NCBI RefSeq assembly: GCF_009826935.1
Contig: NZ_WUMN01000005.1
Span: 124,001 to 188,000, forward strand
From: Flavobacterium sp. Sd200
GTDB lineage: Bacteria; Bacteroidota; Bacteroidia; Flavobacteriales; Flavobacteriaceae
Reading direction: 5' to 3'
Length of the DNA stretch: 64,000 bases
The position numbers and the translations under genes are program-made. Below the pieces are notes generated by a model. It had not been told where the DNA came from. It saw only the letters and a program-made list of their open reading frames with translations, and did not search any database. Positions 54,887-63,600 of this stretch are shown in pieces (the stretch's first letter is position 1; every line of letters starts with the position of its first letter).

Positions 54887-55707
54887 TTTATGCTTTCAAG
54901 ATATTGTTTCCTGCCCTGGGCAGCAGTTTTAATACAATTTTTAATATCGCCAAATTTAATAACCCCGTGCTTAATATGAAAAAACAATTGTATGCCCAGC
55001 CACAAATTATAACGGGATTTAAAAATGCGTTGAAAAATGGCCCCTTTAATACGGTAAAGTTCAGATAGGTTGATGTTACCACTGTCCATTACAGGTTTAT
55101 GGGTTTCAATAACCTTTGGCACATATCCCATTTTATAGCCTTTATTATGCAGGTCGTTTACAAAAACAGGTTCTTCAGATAGCGGAAAAATACTGCCAAG
55201 TCCAAACCGTGTATCAAACAGCACTCCCGACTTCTTAATAAGCGCTGTGTTAACGGCTATCTCTATTGACATTATATTTAATCGGTCTATTGCATTGAGG
55301 CACTTTTTAATGCCTGATGCATATTTTTGAAAAGGCATGCCCTCAAAAGTTTCTGCTTTAAATTTTATAAGCGCTGCATCAGGCAAAATATTAAAAGCAT
55401 TTGCTATTGCAGTATCAAAACCTTCTGTAAAAATAACATCGTCATCGGCCAGCATTGCAAGCCTGCCCACAGCATTTTGCAACGCAACATTGCGGCTTTT
55501 GCCCAACCCTCTTTCAAAAGAGTTGATGACACGTACAGAAGGATAAGGCGATGTAATTATATTTTGCGCTGTTGTTTGGTTGATAACCAAAATATTGTAG
55601 CTGTAAAAAGGTGCATAAGGAAACATAGGCACTAAAAAATCAAGGGTGTTGCGATGCATGGTAGCTACCAAAATTTCAACATCCGATTGTTTAAACGCTT
55701 CTGCCAA
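54883..55707 (-). CDS. Glycosyltransferase of the GT-A fold
   Basis: The 274-residue protein has ILVATMHRNTLDFLVP at the N-terminus, SFERGLGKSRNVALQNAVGR and MLADDDVIFTEGFD with a DDD metal motif. GLGSIFPLSEEPVFVNDLHN lies in the acceptor domain. The N-terminal pattern differs from classical family 2 but the fold is the same. It forms a two-gene minus-strand unit with the FdtA-like gene through a 4-base overlap (ATGA). It is divergent from the next glycosyltransferase with only 47 bases between starts. It probably uses a sugar made with the help of FdtA, by inference. Confidence 0.82.
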   Translation of the reverse strand: MAEAFKQSDVEILVATMHRNTLDFLVPMFPYAPFYSYNILVINQTTAQNIITSPYPSVRVINSFERGLGKSRNVALQNAVGRLAMLADDDVIFTEGFDTAIANAFNILPDAALIKFKAETFEGMPFQKYASGIKKCLNAIDRLNIMSIEIAVNTALIKKSGVLFDTRFGLGSIFPLSEEPVFVNDLHNKGYKMGYVPKVIETHKPVMDSGNINLSELYRIKGAIFQRIFKSRYNLWLGIQLFFHIKHGVIKFGDIKNCIKTAAQGRKQYLESIK

Positions 55708-55754
55708 TTGTTATATATTTACAAACACAAATATAAAACTTTAAGGCTCCGGAA

Positions 55755-56894
55755 ATGAAAATACTTTTGGTTGGCGAATACAGCAGGTTGCACAACTCTT
55801 TAAAAGAGGGCCTTGAGGCACTTGGGCACATTGCTGTTATTGTTGGCACCGGAGACGACTTTAAAAACTACAGTACAGATTACAGCATTGCAGCAAAGCT
55901 TACAGAAAAGTATAAGCCTCTGTTAAAACTAACAAGGGCTTTAAAAAAAATTACAGGAATCGACCTGCAACGCACAGAAAAAGGTTTGCGTTTTTATGGT
56001 CTACTACCTAAACTTAAAGGTTTTGACCACATACAGCTCATTAACAGCGATGCCATAGAAACACATCCTGCTTTTGCAAAATGGCTTTTAAAAAAGTTGA
56101 TAAAACAAAATAAAACCATGAGCCTGCTGGTTTGCGGAGACGAAACTCCTGTTATTGATTATTGCATTTCGGGCAGGCCAAGATATTCTATACTTACACC
56201 CTACCTAAAAGACAAAAGCCTGAAGAGCTATTACTCCTACCCCTTAAAATACCTGCAAAACAATCACAGACAGCTTTTTAAATGGGTACAGGCCAATGCT
56301 AACTGCATCATTACATCTGACTTGGATTATCAGATACCTATGAGAAGCATGGGTTACAATACGCAACTAATCCCTAATCCTGTAAACACATCAAAAATTA
56401 GTTTTATTGATCTGCAAATACCCAATAAAGTGGTTATTTTTTTAGGTATTAACAGGCTGAGCTATATAAAAAAAGGTATTGTTTTTTTTGAAGATGCCTT
56501 ACAGCAAATACAGCAACAATATGCTGAAAAAGTTGAAATCATAGTCACAGAAAATGTACCTTATGCCCAATATATCGAAATGTATAACCGTGCGCATATA
56601 GTGCTCGACCAGGTTTATGCTTTCGACCAGGGATATAATGCCCTTGAAGCCATGGCTAAAGGCAAAGTTGTTTTTACCGGAGCAGAGGATGAATTTACTG
56701 ACCACTACGATCTTACGGAAAGAGTTGCCGTTAATGCTTTGCCGGATGCCGGTGCAATAGCTGCCGAACTTAGCTATTTAATAGAAAATCCGGACGAAAT
56801 AATTGCATTAGGCAAACGGGCAAGGGCATTTATAGAAAAAGAGCACGATTACATTAAGGTTGCCAACATATATTTGCAGGCATGGACTCAGTAA
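55755..56894 (+). CDS. GT-B (family 4-like) glycosyltransferase
   Basis: The 379-residue enzyme starts MKILLVGEYSRLHNSL, with LIPNPVNTSK and VVIFLGINRLSYIKKG. The C-terminal donor site is IVTENVPYAQYIEMYNRAHI, DQVYAFDQGYNALEAMAKGK, VFTGAEDEF. These are the landmarks of glycosyl transferases group 1/family 4, although the canonical EX7E is only approximate here. It ends the glycan cluster. The terminus (EKEHDYIKVANIYLQAW) is typical. Confidence 0.85.
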   Translation: MKILLVGEYSRLHNSLKEGLEALGHIAVIVGTGDDFKNYSTDYSIAAKLTEKYKPLLKLTRALKKITGIDLQRTEKGLRFYGLLPKLKGFDHIQLINSDAIETHPAFAKWLLKKLIKQNKTMSLLVCGDETPVIDYCISGRPRYSILTPYLKDKSLKSYYSYPLKYLQNNHRQLFKWVQANANCIITSDLDYQIPMRSMGYNTQLIPNPVNTSKISFIDLQIPNKVVIFLGINRLSYIKKGIVFFEDALQQIQQQYAEKVEIIVTENVPYAQYIEMYNRAHIVLDQVYAFDQGYNALEAMAKGKVVFTGAEDEFTDHYDLTERVAVNALPDAGAIAAELSYLIENPDEIIALGKRARAFIEKEHDYIKVANIYLQAWTQ

Positions 56895-56947
56895 TTTGTT
56901 ATCTTTATGATTGAAAACAATCAGCTTAATCATAAAAAAATAAAATT

Positions 56948-57319
56948 ATGGCTATACCGCAAAACTATCTGCCCATAATGCCGTACCTGATATTAGACAA
57001 GTCGGCAGATTTTTTAGAATATTCCAAGAAAGTTTTTGGAGCCACCGAGCAAATGATAGTACCCTCTGAAAATGGCACTGCTATTATGCATGGCGAAATA
57101 AAAATTGGCGATGCAGTAATTATGTTTGCAAACAGCACCGACGCCTGGAAAGAAAAACCGGCAGGAATGTTCCTGTATGTAACCGATGTTAACAGGGTTT
57201 ATAATGCCGGTGTAGAACAGGGAGGCACTGCTTTACAAAAACCGGAACAAAAAGAATACGGATTCTCGGCAGGGTTTGAAGATCCATTTGGAAACCAATG
57301 GTGGATAACCCAGCTATAA
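56948..57319 (+). CDS. VOC-family protein, PhnB-like
   Basis: The 123-residue single-domain vicinal-oxygen-chelate protein starts MAIPQNYLPIMPYLILDKS. It has FLEYSKKVFGATEQMIVP, IMHGEIKIGDAVIMFANS, and FGFEDPFGNQWW-like FEDPFGNQWWITQL. These are the PhnB/YdcE-type signatures. The function (glyoxalase-like or antibiotic resistance) is unassigned. The next VOC gene follows by 10 bases, so both are probably cotranscribed. Confidence 0.85.
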   Translation: MAIPQNYLPIMPYLILDKSADFLEYSKKVFGATEQMIVPSENGTAIMHGEIKIGDAVIMFANSTDAWKEKPAGMFLYVTDVNRVYNAGVEQGGTALQKPEQKEYGFSAGFEDPFGNQWWITQL

Positions 57320-57329
57320 AAAACAATAA

Positions 57330-57725
57330 ATGATCAACATAACAAACATTCATCACACTGCTATTATTTGCACTGATTATGCAGTGTCTAAACATTTTTA
57401 TACGCATATATTAGGTTGCACCATAATTGCGGAAAACTACCGCGAAGCACGCGATTCTTATAAACTCGACCTTGCGATAAACGGCACTTATGCCATAGAA
57501 TTATTCTCTTTCCCTGCTCCGGCAAAACGCCCTTCTCGCCCTGAAGCTGCCGGACTGCGCCATCTTGCTTTTCAGGTTCCGGATATAGATGCAACCATAG
57601 CGTGGCTCACAAAAAACGGCATTGAAGCAGAGCCCGTGCGCACAGACGAATTTACCGGAAGCCGTTTTACATTTATTGCCGATCCTGATGACCTGCCCAT
57701 TGAGTTTTATGAGATAAAACCCTGA
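57330..57725 (+). CDS. VOC-family protein, glyoxalase/YaeR type
   Basis: The 131-residue protein has INITNIHHTAIICTDYAVSK, LAINGTYAIELFSFP, GLRHLAFQVPDIDA and FIADPDDLPIEFYEI. The His, Glu, His and Glu positions of the VOC metal site are all visible. This pattern is that of the SMU1112c/YaeR group, related to lactoylglutathione lyase. The substrate is not established. It lies 10 bases after the PhnB-like gene. Confidence 0.85.
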   Translation: MINITNIHHTAIICTDYAVSKHFYTHILGCTIIAENYREARDSYKLDLAINGTYAIELFSFPAPAKRPSRPEAAGLRHLAFQVPDIDATIAWLTKNGIEAEPVRTDEFTGSRFTFIADPDDLPIEFYEIKP

Positions 57726-57752
57726 TATAATTTCCTGAAAACATGTTTAGAG

Positions 57753-58313
57753 ATGGAAATAAAAACAGCAAACCAATATATAGCTTCTTTTCCTGAAAAT
57801 GTGCAGCAAATGCTACAACAGCTTAGGGAAGCCATACTCCAAACTGCACCAAATGCCACGGAGGGTATTAGTTATGCCATGCCTGCCTACAAACTAAACG
57901 GCAAACCATTGGTATATTTTGCAGGTTACAAAAGCCATATTGGTTTTTATGCCACGCCAACAGGGCACGAAGCCTTTGCTCCTGAATTGGCGCAATACAA
58001 ACAGGGAAAAGGTTCTGTGCAATTCCCTGTTAATGAGCCATTACCTTTAGATCTTATAAAACGCATTGTGTTGTTTAGGGTAAAAGAAAACGAAGCCAAC
58101 ACATCTAAAAGTAAAAAAGCAAAAGAAGAACATATTTTTGACGAACTGTCGGCTCCTGCACAACGTGCATTGGCAGAACATAATATTGTGGGAGTTACAC
58201 AACTAAGCACGTTTACCGAAAAAGAAATACTCAGCATGCATGGCATAGGCAAGAGCAGCATACCAAAAATAATGGCTTTGCTAAACAGCCATGGTCTTAA
58301 ATTTAAAGGCTAA
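57753..58313 (+). CDS. DUF1801-domain protein with C-terminal helix-hairpin-helix
   Basis: This 186-residue protein has an N-terminal DUF1801 (YdhG-like) domain: SFPENVQQMLQQLREAIL, SYAMPAYKLNGKPLVYFAGY, HIGFYATPTGHEAF, KGSVQFPVNEPLP. After a basic linker (SKSKKAKEEH), a helix-hairpin-helix tail follows (LAEHNIVGVTQLSTFTEKEI, MHGIGKSSIPKIM), similar to the C-terminal domain of the RNA polymerase alpha subunit. The tail probably binds DNA or protein. The role is unknown. Confidence 0.8.
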   Translation: MEIKTANQYIASFPENVQQMLQQLREAILQTAPNATEGISYAMPAYKLNGKPLVYFAGYKSHIGFYATPTGHEAFAPELAQYKQGKGSVQFPVNEPLPLDLIKRIVLFRVKENEANTSKSKKAKEEHIFDELSAPAQRALAEHNIVGVTQLSTFTEKEILSMHGIGKSSIPKIMALLNSHGLKFKG

Positions 58314-58398
58314 ACGGTAAAACAATACCATTTTTAAACTTTATATTTTTATAATGCAATTAGCATTAATAAATTTTCCGAATTTAATCTGATTGCAA

Positions 58399-58406
58399 TA
58401 TATTTG
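58399..58406 (+). promoter_or_regulatory. Candidate -7 element for dnaN
   Basis: TATATTTG matches TAnnTTTG and lies 41 bases before the dnaN ATG. No TTG at the usual distance was found, so the promoter is only partly supported. Confidence 0.45.
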
Positions 58407-58447
58407 CTTTCTGCTAAAATTAGGCAGTTAAAAAACAAAGACCAACT

Positions 58448-59566
58448 ATGAAATTTATAGTATCAAGTTCATATCTATTAAAGCAGCTGCAGGTGCTAAG
58501 CGGTGTTATAAACAGCAACAATACCCTGCCTATTTTAGACAACTTTTTATTTGAATTAAATAATACAGAACTTAAAGTTTCGGCCTCTGACCTGGAAACT
58601 ACAATGTCTGCCGTACTTGAGATCGATTCTGAGAGCCAGGGCAGCGTAGCAGTTCCTGCAAAGCTGTTGCTTGAAACTTTAAAAACTTTCCCGGAGCAGC
58701 CGCTTACCTTTACTGTAGAAGATAATAATACTATAGAGATAAGCTCAAACTCGGGTAAATATGCACTGGCTTATGCCGCAGGAGACGAGTTTCCTAAAGC
58801 TGTGAGCCTTGAAGACCCGTCAGTAACGTTAGTTCCTGCCGAAGTACTTGCAACTGCTGTGAGCAAAACCATATTTGCAGCAGGTAACGACGATTTAAGG
58901 CCTGTAATGTCGGGTGTATTTTTCCAGTTCTCTCCGCAGGGGCTTACTTTTGTAGCTACCGATGCGCACAAGCTGGTAAAATATCAACGAACAGACGTTA
59001 CAGCTTCTCAGGTAGCTGATTTTATCATGCCTAAAAAGCCGCTTAATATACTTAAAGGTATCCTTGGATCGAGCGATGCAGAAGTTAAAATAGAATATAA
59101 CGATGCCAATGCAACGTTCTCTTTTGACAACTATGTGCTTACCTGTCGCCTTATAGACGGAAAATATCCTAACTATGAAGCAGTTATACCAAAAGAAAAC
59201 CCTAATAAACTATTAATAAGCCGCACACAGTTTTTTAGTTCTGTGCGCCGTGTGGCAATCTTCTCTAACAAGACCACACACCAGATACGTCTTAAAATAG
59301 CGGGTACAGAATTAAACATTTCTGCCGAAGATATAGACTACAGCAACAAAGCAGAAGAGCGTTTAACCTGCGATTATCAGGGAGACGATATGCAAATAGG
59401 CTTTAATTCGCGTTTTCTTACAGAGATGCTGACCAACCTGCAAAGCGATGAAATAATGCTCGAAATGTCGTTACCTAACCGTGCGGGTATCCTTACTCCG
59501 GTAGACGGTCTTGACGAAGGCGAAACAGTAACTATGCTGGTAATGCCTGTAATGTTGAACAGCTAA
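58448..59566 (+). CDS. dnaN: DNA polymerase III sliding clamp, beta subunit
   Basis: The 372-residue protein has the beta-clamp order: MKFIVSSSYLLKQLQVLSGV, VPAKLLLETLKTFPEQPL, FVATDAHKLVKYQRTD, LIDGKYPNYEAVIPKENPNK, and the C-terminal VMPVMLN, which corresponds to the VMPMRL-type hydrophobic pocket tail. Length matches the family (about 370). It tethers DNA polymerase III to the template. It stands alone, with a terminator after it, rather than beside dnaA as in many phyla, which is common in Bacteroidota. Confidence 0.97.
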   Translation: MKFIVSSSYLLKQLQVLSGVINSNNTLPILDNFLFELNNTELKVSASDLETTMSAVLEIDSESQGSVAVPAKLLLETLKTFPEQPLTFTVEDNNTIEISSNSGKYALAYAAGDEFPKAVSLEDPSVTLVPAEVLATAVSKTIFAAGNDDLRPVMSGVFFQFSPQGLTFVATDAHKLVKYQRTDVTASQVADFIMPKKPLNILKGILGSSDAEVKIEYNDANATFSFDNYVLTCRLIDGKYPNYEAVIPKENPNKLLISRTQFFSSVRRVAIFSNKTTHQIRLKIAGTELNISAEDIDYSNKAEERLTCDYQGDDMQIGFNSRFLTEMLTNLQSDEIMLEMSLPNRAGILTPVDGLDEGETVTMLVMPVMLNS

Positions 59567-59604
59567 AAGATTACTATAACCACAGCCAAAAGCTGTACTG
59601 AGAA

Positions 59605-59641
59605 AGTCCATTTTACAATTGTAAAGTGGACTTTTCTTTTT
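59605..59641 (+). terminator. Terminator after dnaN
   Basis: AGTCCATTTTAC (59605-59616) pairs with GTAAAGTGGACT (59621-59632) over 12 bp with one T-G pair and a 4-base loop, then TTTCTTTTTG. Confidence 0.85.
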
Positions 59642-59788
59642 GTTCCAACTCAGTTGTTTAGTAAGATAAGAATTTACTGCTTAAAAATGTAAACTCCTAA
59701 ATTACTGCATAATAAATATTTTGTTAATTTTATATGTAACATTTTAACAAGTTATTCTACTTATATAAAAACAATCACAATCACTTAT

Positions 59789-60661
59789 ATGGATTTAGTA
59801 ATAAAAAACTTAGACAAGAAGTACAGCAACGGTGTACATGCCTTACACGATGTATCGTTAACCATTAACAAAGGAATGTTTGGCCTGCTTGGCCCTAACG
59901 GTGCCGGAAAATCATCGCTAATGCGCACGCTTGCAACCTTGCAGGATGCCGACAGCGGCAGTGTGACATTAGGCGATATAGACGTTTTAAACAACAAAGA
60001 CGCTGTACGTAAAGTGTTAGGCTATTTACCGCAGGAGTTTGGCGTGTACCCACGCACATCGGCAGTAGACCTGTTAGACCACCTTGCACTGCTTAAAGGC
60101 TTTGACAATAAAACCGACCGTAAAGAAATTGTGGAGCAACTGCTTACTAAGGTAAACCTTTGGGACATGCGCAAAAAGGCTGTTAGCGGTTACAGTGGTG
60201 GTATGCGCCAGCGTTTTGGCATTGCTCAGTCGCTTATTGGTAATCCTAAATTGGTAATTGTAGATGAGCCTACGGCAGGTCTTGACCCGGGCGAGCGTAA
60301 CCGCTTTTACAACATTCTTAGCGAAATTGGCGAGAATATAATTGTAATACTTTCTACCCACATAGTTCAGGATGTGCGCGAACTGTGTACGCAAATGGCC
60401 GTGATGAACAAAGGCCGTGTGCTTTTTAGCGGTAATACAGATGACGCACTTTTATTGGTAAAAGACAGGGTTTGGGAAAAAAGAGTACCAAAACCCGAAT
60501 TATCAGACTATCAGGCTAAATATCAGGTAATATCGAACAAGCTTGTTGGCGGCCAGCCCATGATACATATTTTCTCTGACGATGAACCGCAAAACGGTTT
60601 CGTTAAGGCTGAGGAAAATCTTGAAGATGTGTTTTTTGCTAAGATTAACGAACTAATTTAA
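59789..60661 (+). CDS. ABC transporter ATP-binding protein
   Basis: The 290-residue ABC ATPase has Walker A LLGPNGAGKSSLMRTLATL, Q-loop YLPQEFGVYPRTSAVDLL, signature VSGYSGGMRQRFGIAQSL, Walker B LVIVDEPTAGLDP and H-loop ILSTHIVQDVREL. The C-terminal about 70 residues are an additional domain ending FFAKINELI. It lies 12 bases before a permease fused to an M1 peptidase and is almost certainly the ATPase of that complex. Confidence 0.92.
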   Translation: MDLVIKNLDKKYSNGVHALHDVSLTINKGMFGLLGPNGAGKSSLMRTLATLQDADSGSVTLGDIDVLNNKDAVRKVLGYLPQEFGVYPRTSAVDLLDHLALLKGFDNKTDRKEIVEQLLTKVNLWDMRKKAVSGYSGGMRQRFGIAQSLIGNPKLVIVDEPTAGLDPGERNRFYNILSEIGENIIVILSTHIVQDVRELCTQMAVMNKGRVLFSGNTDDALLLVKDRVWEKRVPKPELSDYQAKYQVISNKLVGGQPMIHIFSDDEPQNGFVKAEENLEDVFFAKINELI

Positions 60662-60673
60662 TCAATATATACC

Positions 60674-63600
60674 ATGTGGAAATTTATACGATATGAGTTA
60701 AGGTATTGGTTAAAAACACCAATGTTATGGATATTTTTATTTATCATAACGCTGATCACTTTTTTAAATATAGCATTTGATAACGGTAATTTTGGCGGTG
60801 CTATGGGAAGCATTAAAAAAAATGCGCCTTACATTCTTCAGGAATTTTACGCCCAGTTCTCTATTATAGCCCTATTAATGACCACAGCATTTATGAATGC
60901 CACGGCAAGTAGGGATTTTCAGCACGGCATGTACCAATTTGTGTTTTCGTCGCCTATAAAAAAGAGGGATTACTATTTTGGCAAATTTATTGGTGCGGCA
61001 ATTATTTCATTAATTCCACTGCTTGGGGTGTCATTAGGCTTTCTCATTGCCCCAATACTTGCGCCTATATGGCCGGATAGTTTCGAAATGGCAGCACCAG
61101 ACCGTTTTGGCAATGTAATATGGATGGCGCACCTGCAAAGCCTTATAGTATTTGGTATACCAAATATTATAATCACCGGTGTGTTAATGTATGGGCTTGC
61201 CATCATCTTCAGGAACAATATTGTGTCTTTTATTGGCGCCATGGTTATCATTGTATTTTATGCTGTATCTAATAGTTTTATAAGAGATGTACAAAAAGAG
61301 TGGATAGCTAACCTACTGGATCCTTTTGGCCTGAACCCGTTTGAGATTATTACCAAATACATGACGGTGGCAGAGAAAAACACACAGGCAATAGGGCTGC
61401 ACGGTTATTTGTTAACAAACAGGATAATATGGGTTGCTGTAGGTATAGCACTACTTATAGGCATCTATTTTGTATTTTCATTCAATACTAAAAAAGAGAA
61501 GGTTAGTAAAAAGAAAAAAAGTGACGAAGCTGTATCTTCTAAAATTGTTATCACAGATAAAGTTTATGAACCAACAAGGGCAAACCGTTTTGCTATAGGT
61601 ACTTTTTTAAACCTTGTAATTTTTGAAGCTAAGGCTATTATAAAGAACCCTACTTTTATAATTATCATTTCTATAGGGATGATAATACTTATTACCAACC
61701 TTACCAGCAGTACCGGTGGTTATGGTGTAGCACAGTACCCTGTTACTTATGAGGTTATAGGCACAATACAGGGCTCACTATCTATTTTTATGATAGCTTT
61801 TATTACTTTTTATACCGGTGTACTGGTATGGAAAGAGCGTGATGCAAAACTTAACGAGATACAGGATGCTACCCCTGTTAAAACAGGTGTAATCGTGGCA
61901 TCTAAAATTGCGGCAATGATAATAGCAAGTGCTGCCGTGTTATGTATAGCAATACTTATAGGTATAATTGCACAAACTGCTTATGGCTACCACAGGTATG
62001 AACTGTTGTTATATATTAAATTCCTGCTGTTGTTAAGGCTTTCAGGCTTTGCATTTTTAATAGTACTTTCGCTGTTCCTGCACTACCTGTTTAACAACAG
62101 GTATATAGGCTATTTTGCTTTTGTAGCATTTGTAATTGTAGACCCTATTTTATGGAGCACGCTGGAAATAAGCAGTAGTATGGTATCTTTTGGCAGCAGG
62201 CCAAAAATTATATATTCAGATATGAATGGCTTTGGGCCGTACATACCATCTACATTATGGTTTACAGCCTATTGGATATTATTCTGTACAATACTATGCT
62301 TTATTATTACAGCACTCTATGTTCGTGGTAAAGAACCACAGTTTAAATACCGCTTAATAAGTGCAAAGCGCAGGCTCCGTAACAATGCTTTGGCATTAAT
62401 CGTAAGCGTTATTGCCTTTATAACCTGTGCTGGTTTTGTGTACTACAATACGCAGGTGTTAAACAAGTACGACTCGGCAGATGATGTAGAGAAAATGCAG
62501 GTGGATTATGAAAAGAAATACAAAAAATATGAAAACATTGCTCAGCCACGATATACTGCATTTAACTATAACATAGATATTTATCCTGAAGACAGAAGCC
62601 TTACGGCAAAAATTGAAGCATGGGTCAAAAACAAAACGGATCAACCAATGAGCGAAATTCATTTCACATTGCCACAACTGACCGACAGCCTTAAAATTAA
62701 TGTTCCGGGCGCAAAACTAAAAACAAACGACAAACGTCTTCATTACCGTATTTATAGGTTGTCCAGTCCCCTAGCCCCAAATGATTCTATTAAAATAAAT
62801 ATAGATCAATGGAGTATTACTAAAGGTTTTGAAAATGCCGTGAGCTTTACACAACTTACACAAAACGGTACATTTTTCAACAATATGGACTTATTGCCAA
62901 TTATAGGTTATAACAGCAATTTTGAAATTGGCGATAAGAACAGACGTAAAAGGCTAAAATTGCCTAAACGCGACAGGATGCCTAAGCTTGATGAAAATAA
63001 TCTGGTGGCGAGAGGCAATACATATTTGGGTAGTGATTCTGACTGGGTTACTGTAAACACAACAATAAGTACATCAGCAGATCAGACTGCTATAGCTCCG
63101 GGTTCTCTAGTAAAAAAATGGACAAAAGACGACAGGAATTATTTCAACTATAAACTGGACCAAAAAGCACTTAACTTTTATTCGTTTATCTCAGCACGCT
63201 ATGAGGTAGCACGCCAAAAATGGAACGGTATAGACCTGGAAGTGTATTACGATAAAAATCATGCGTATAATGTACCCAACATGCTTAAAAGTATGGAAAA
63301 ATCGTTGGAATATTATACTGCGAACTTTGGCCCGTATTACCAAAAGCAATGCCGTATAATTGAATTTCCGCGTTATCGAACATTTGCACAGGCTTTCCCG
63401 GGAACCATGCCGTTTAGCGAAGGCATCGGATTTATAATAGACCTTAGGGATGTTACTAAAGACGACATTGATCAGGTGTACTACGTAGTAGCACACGAAA
63501 TGGCACACCAATACTGGGCGCACCAGGTATGTGGTGCCAATATGCAGGGCAGCGAAATGATGAGTGAGGGCTTTGCACAGTACTCGGCACTTATGGTAAT

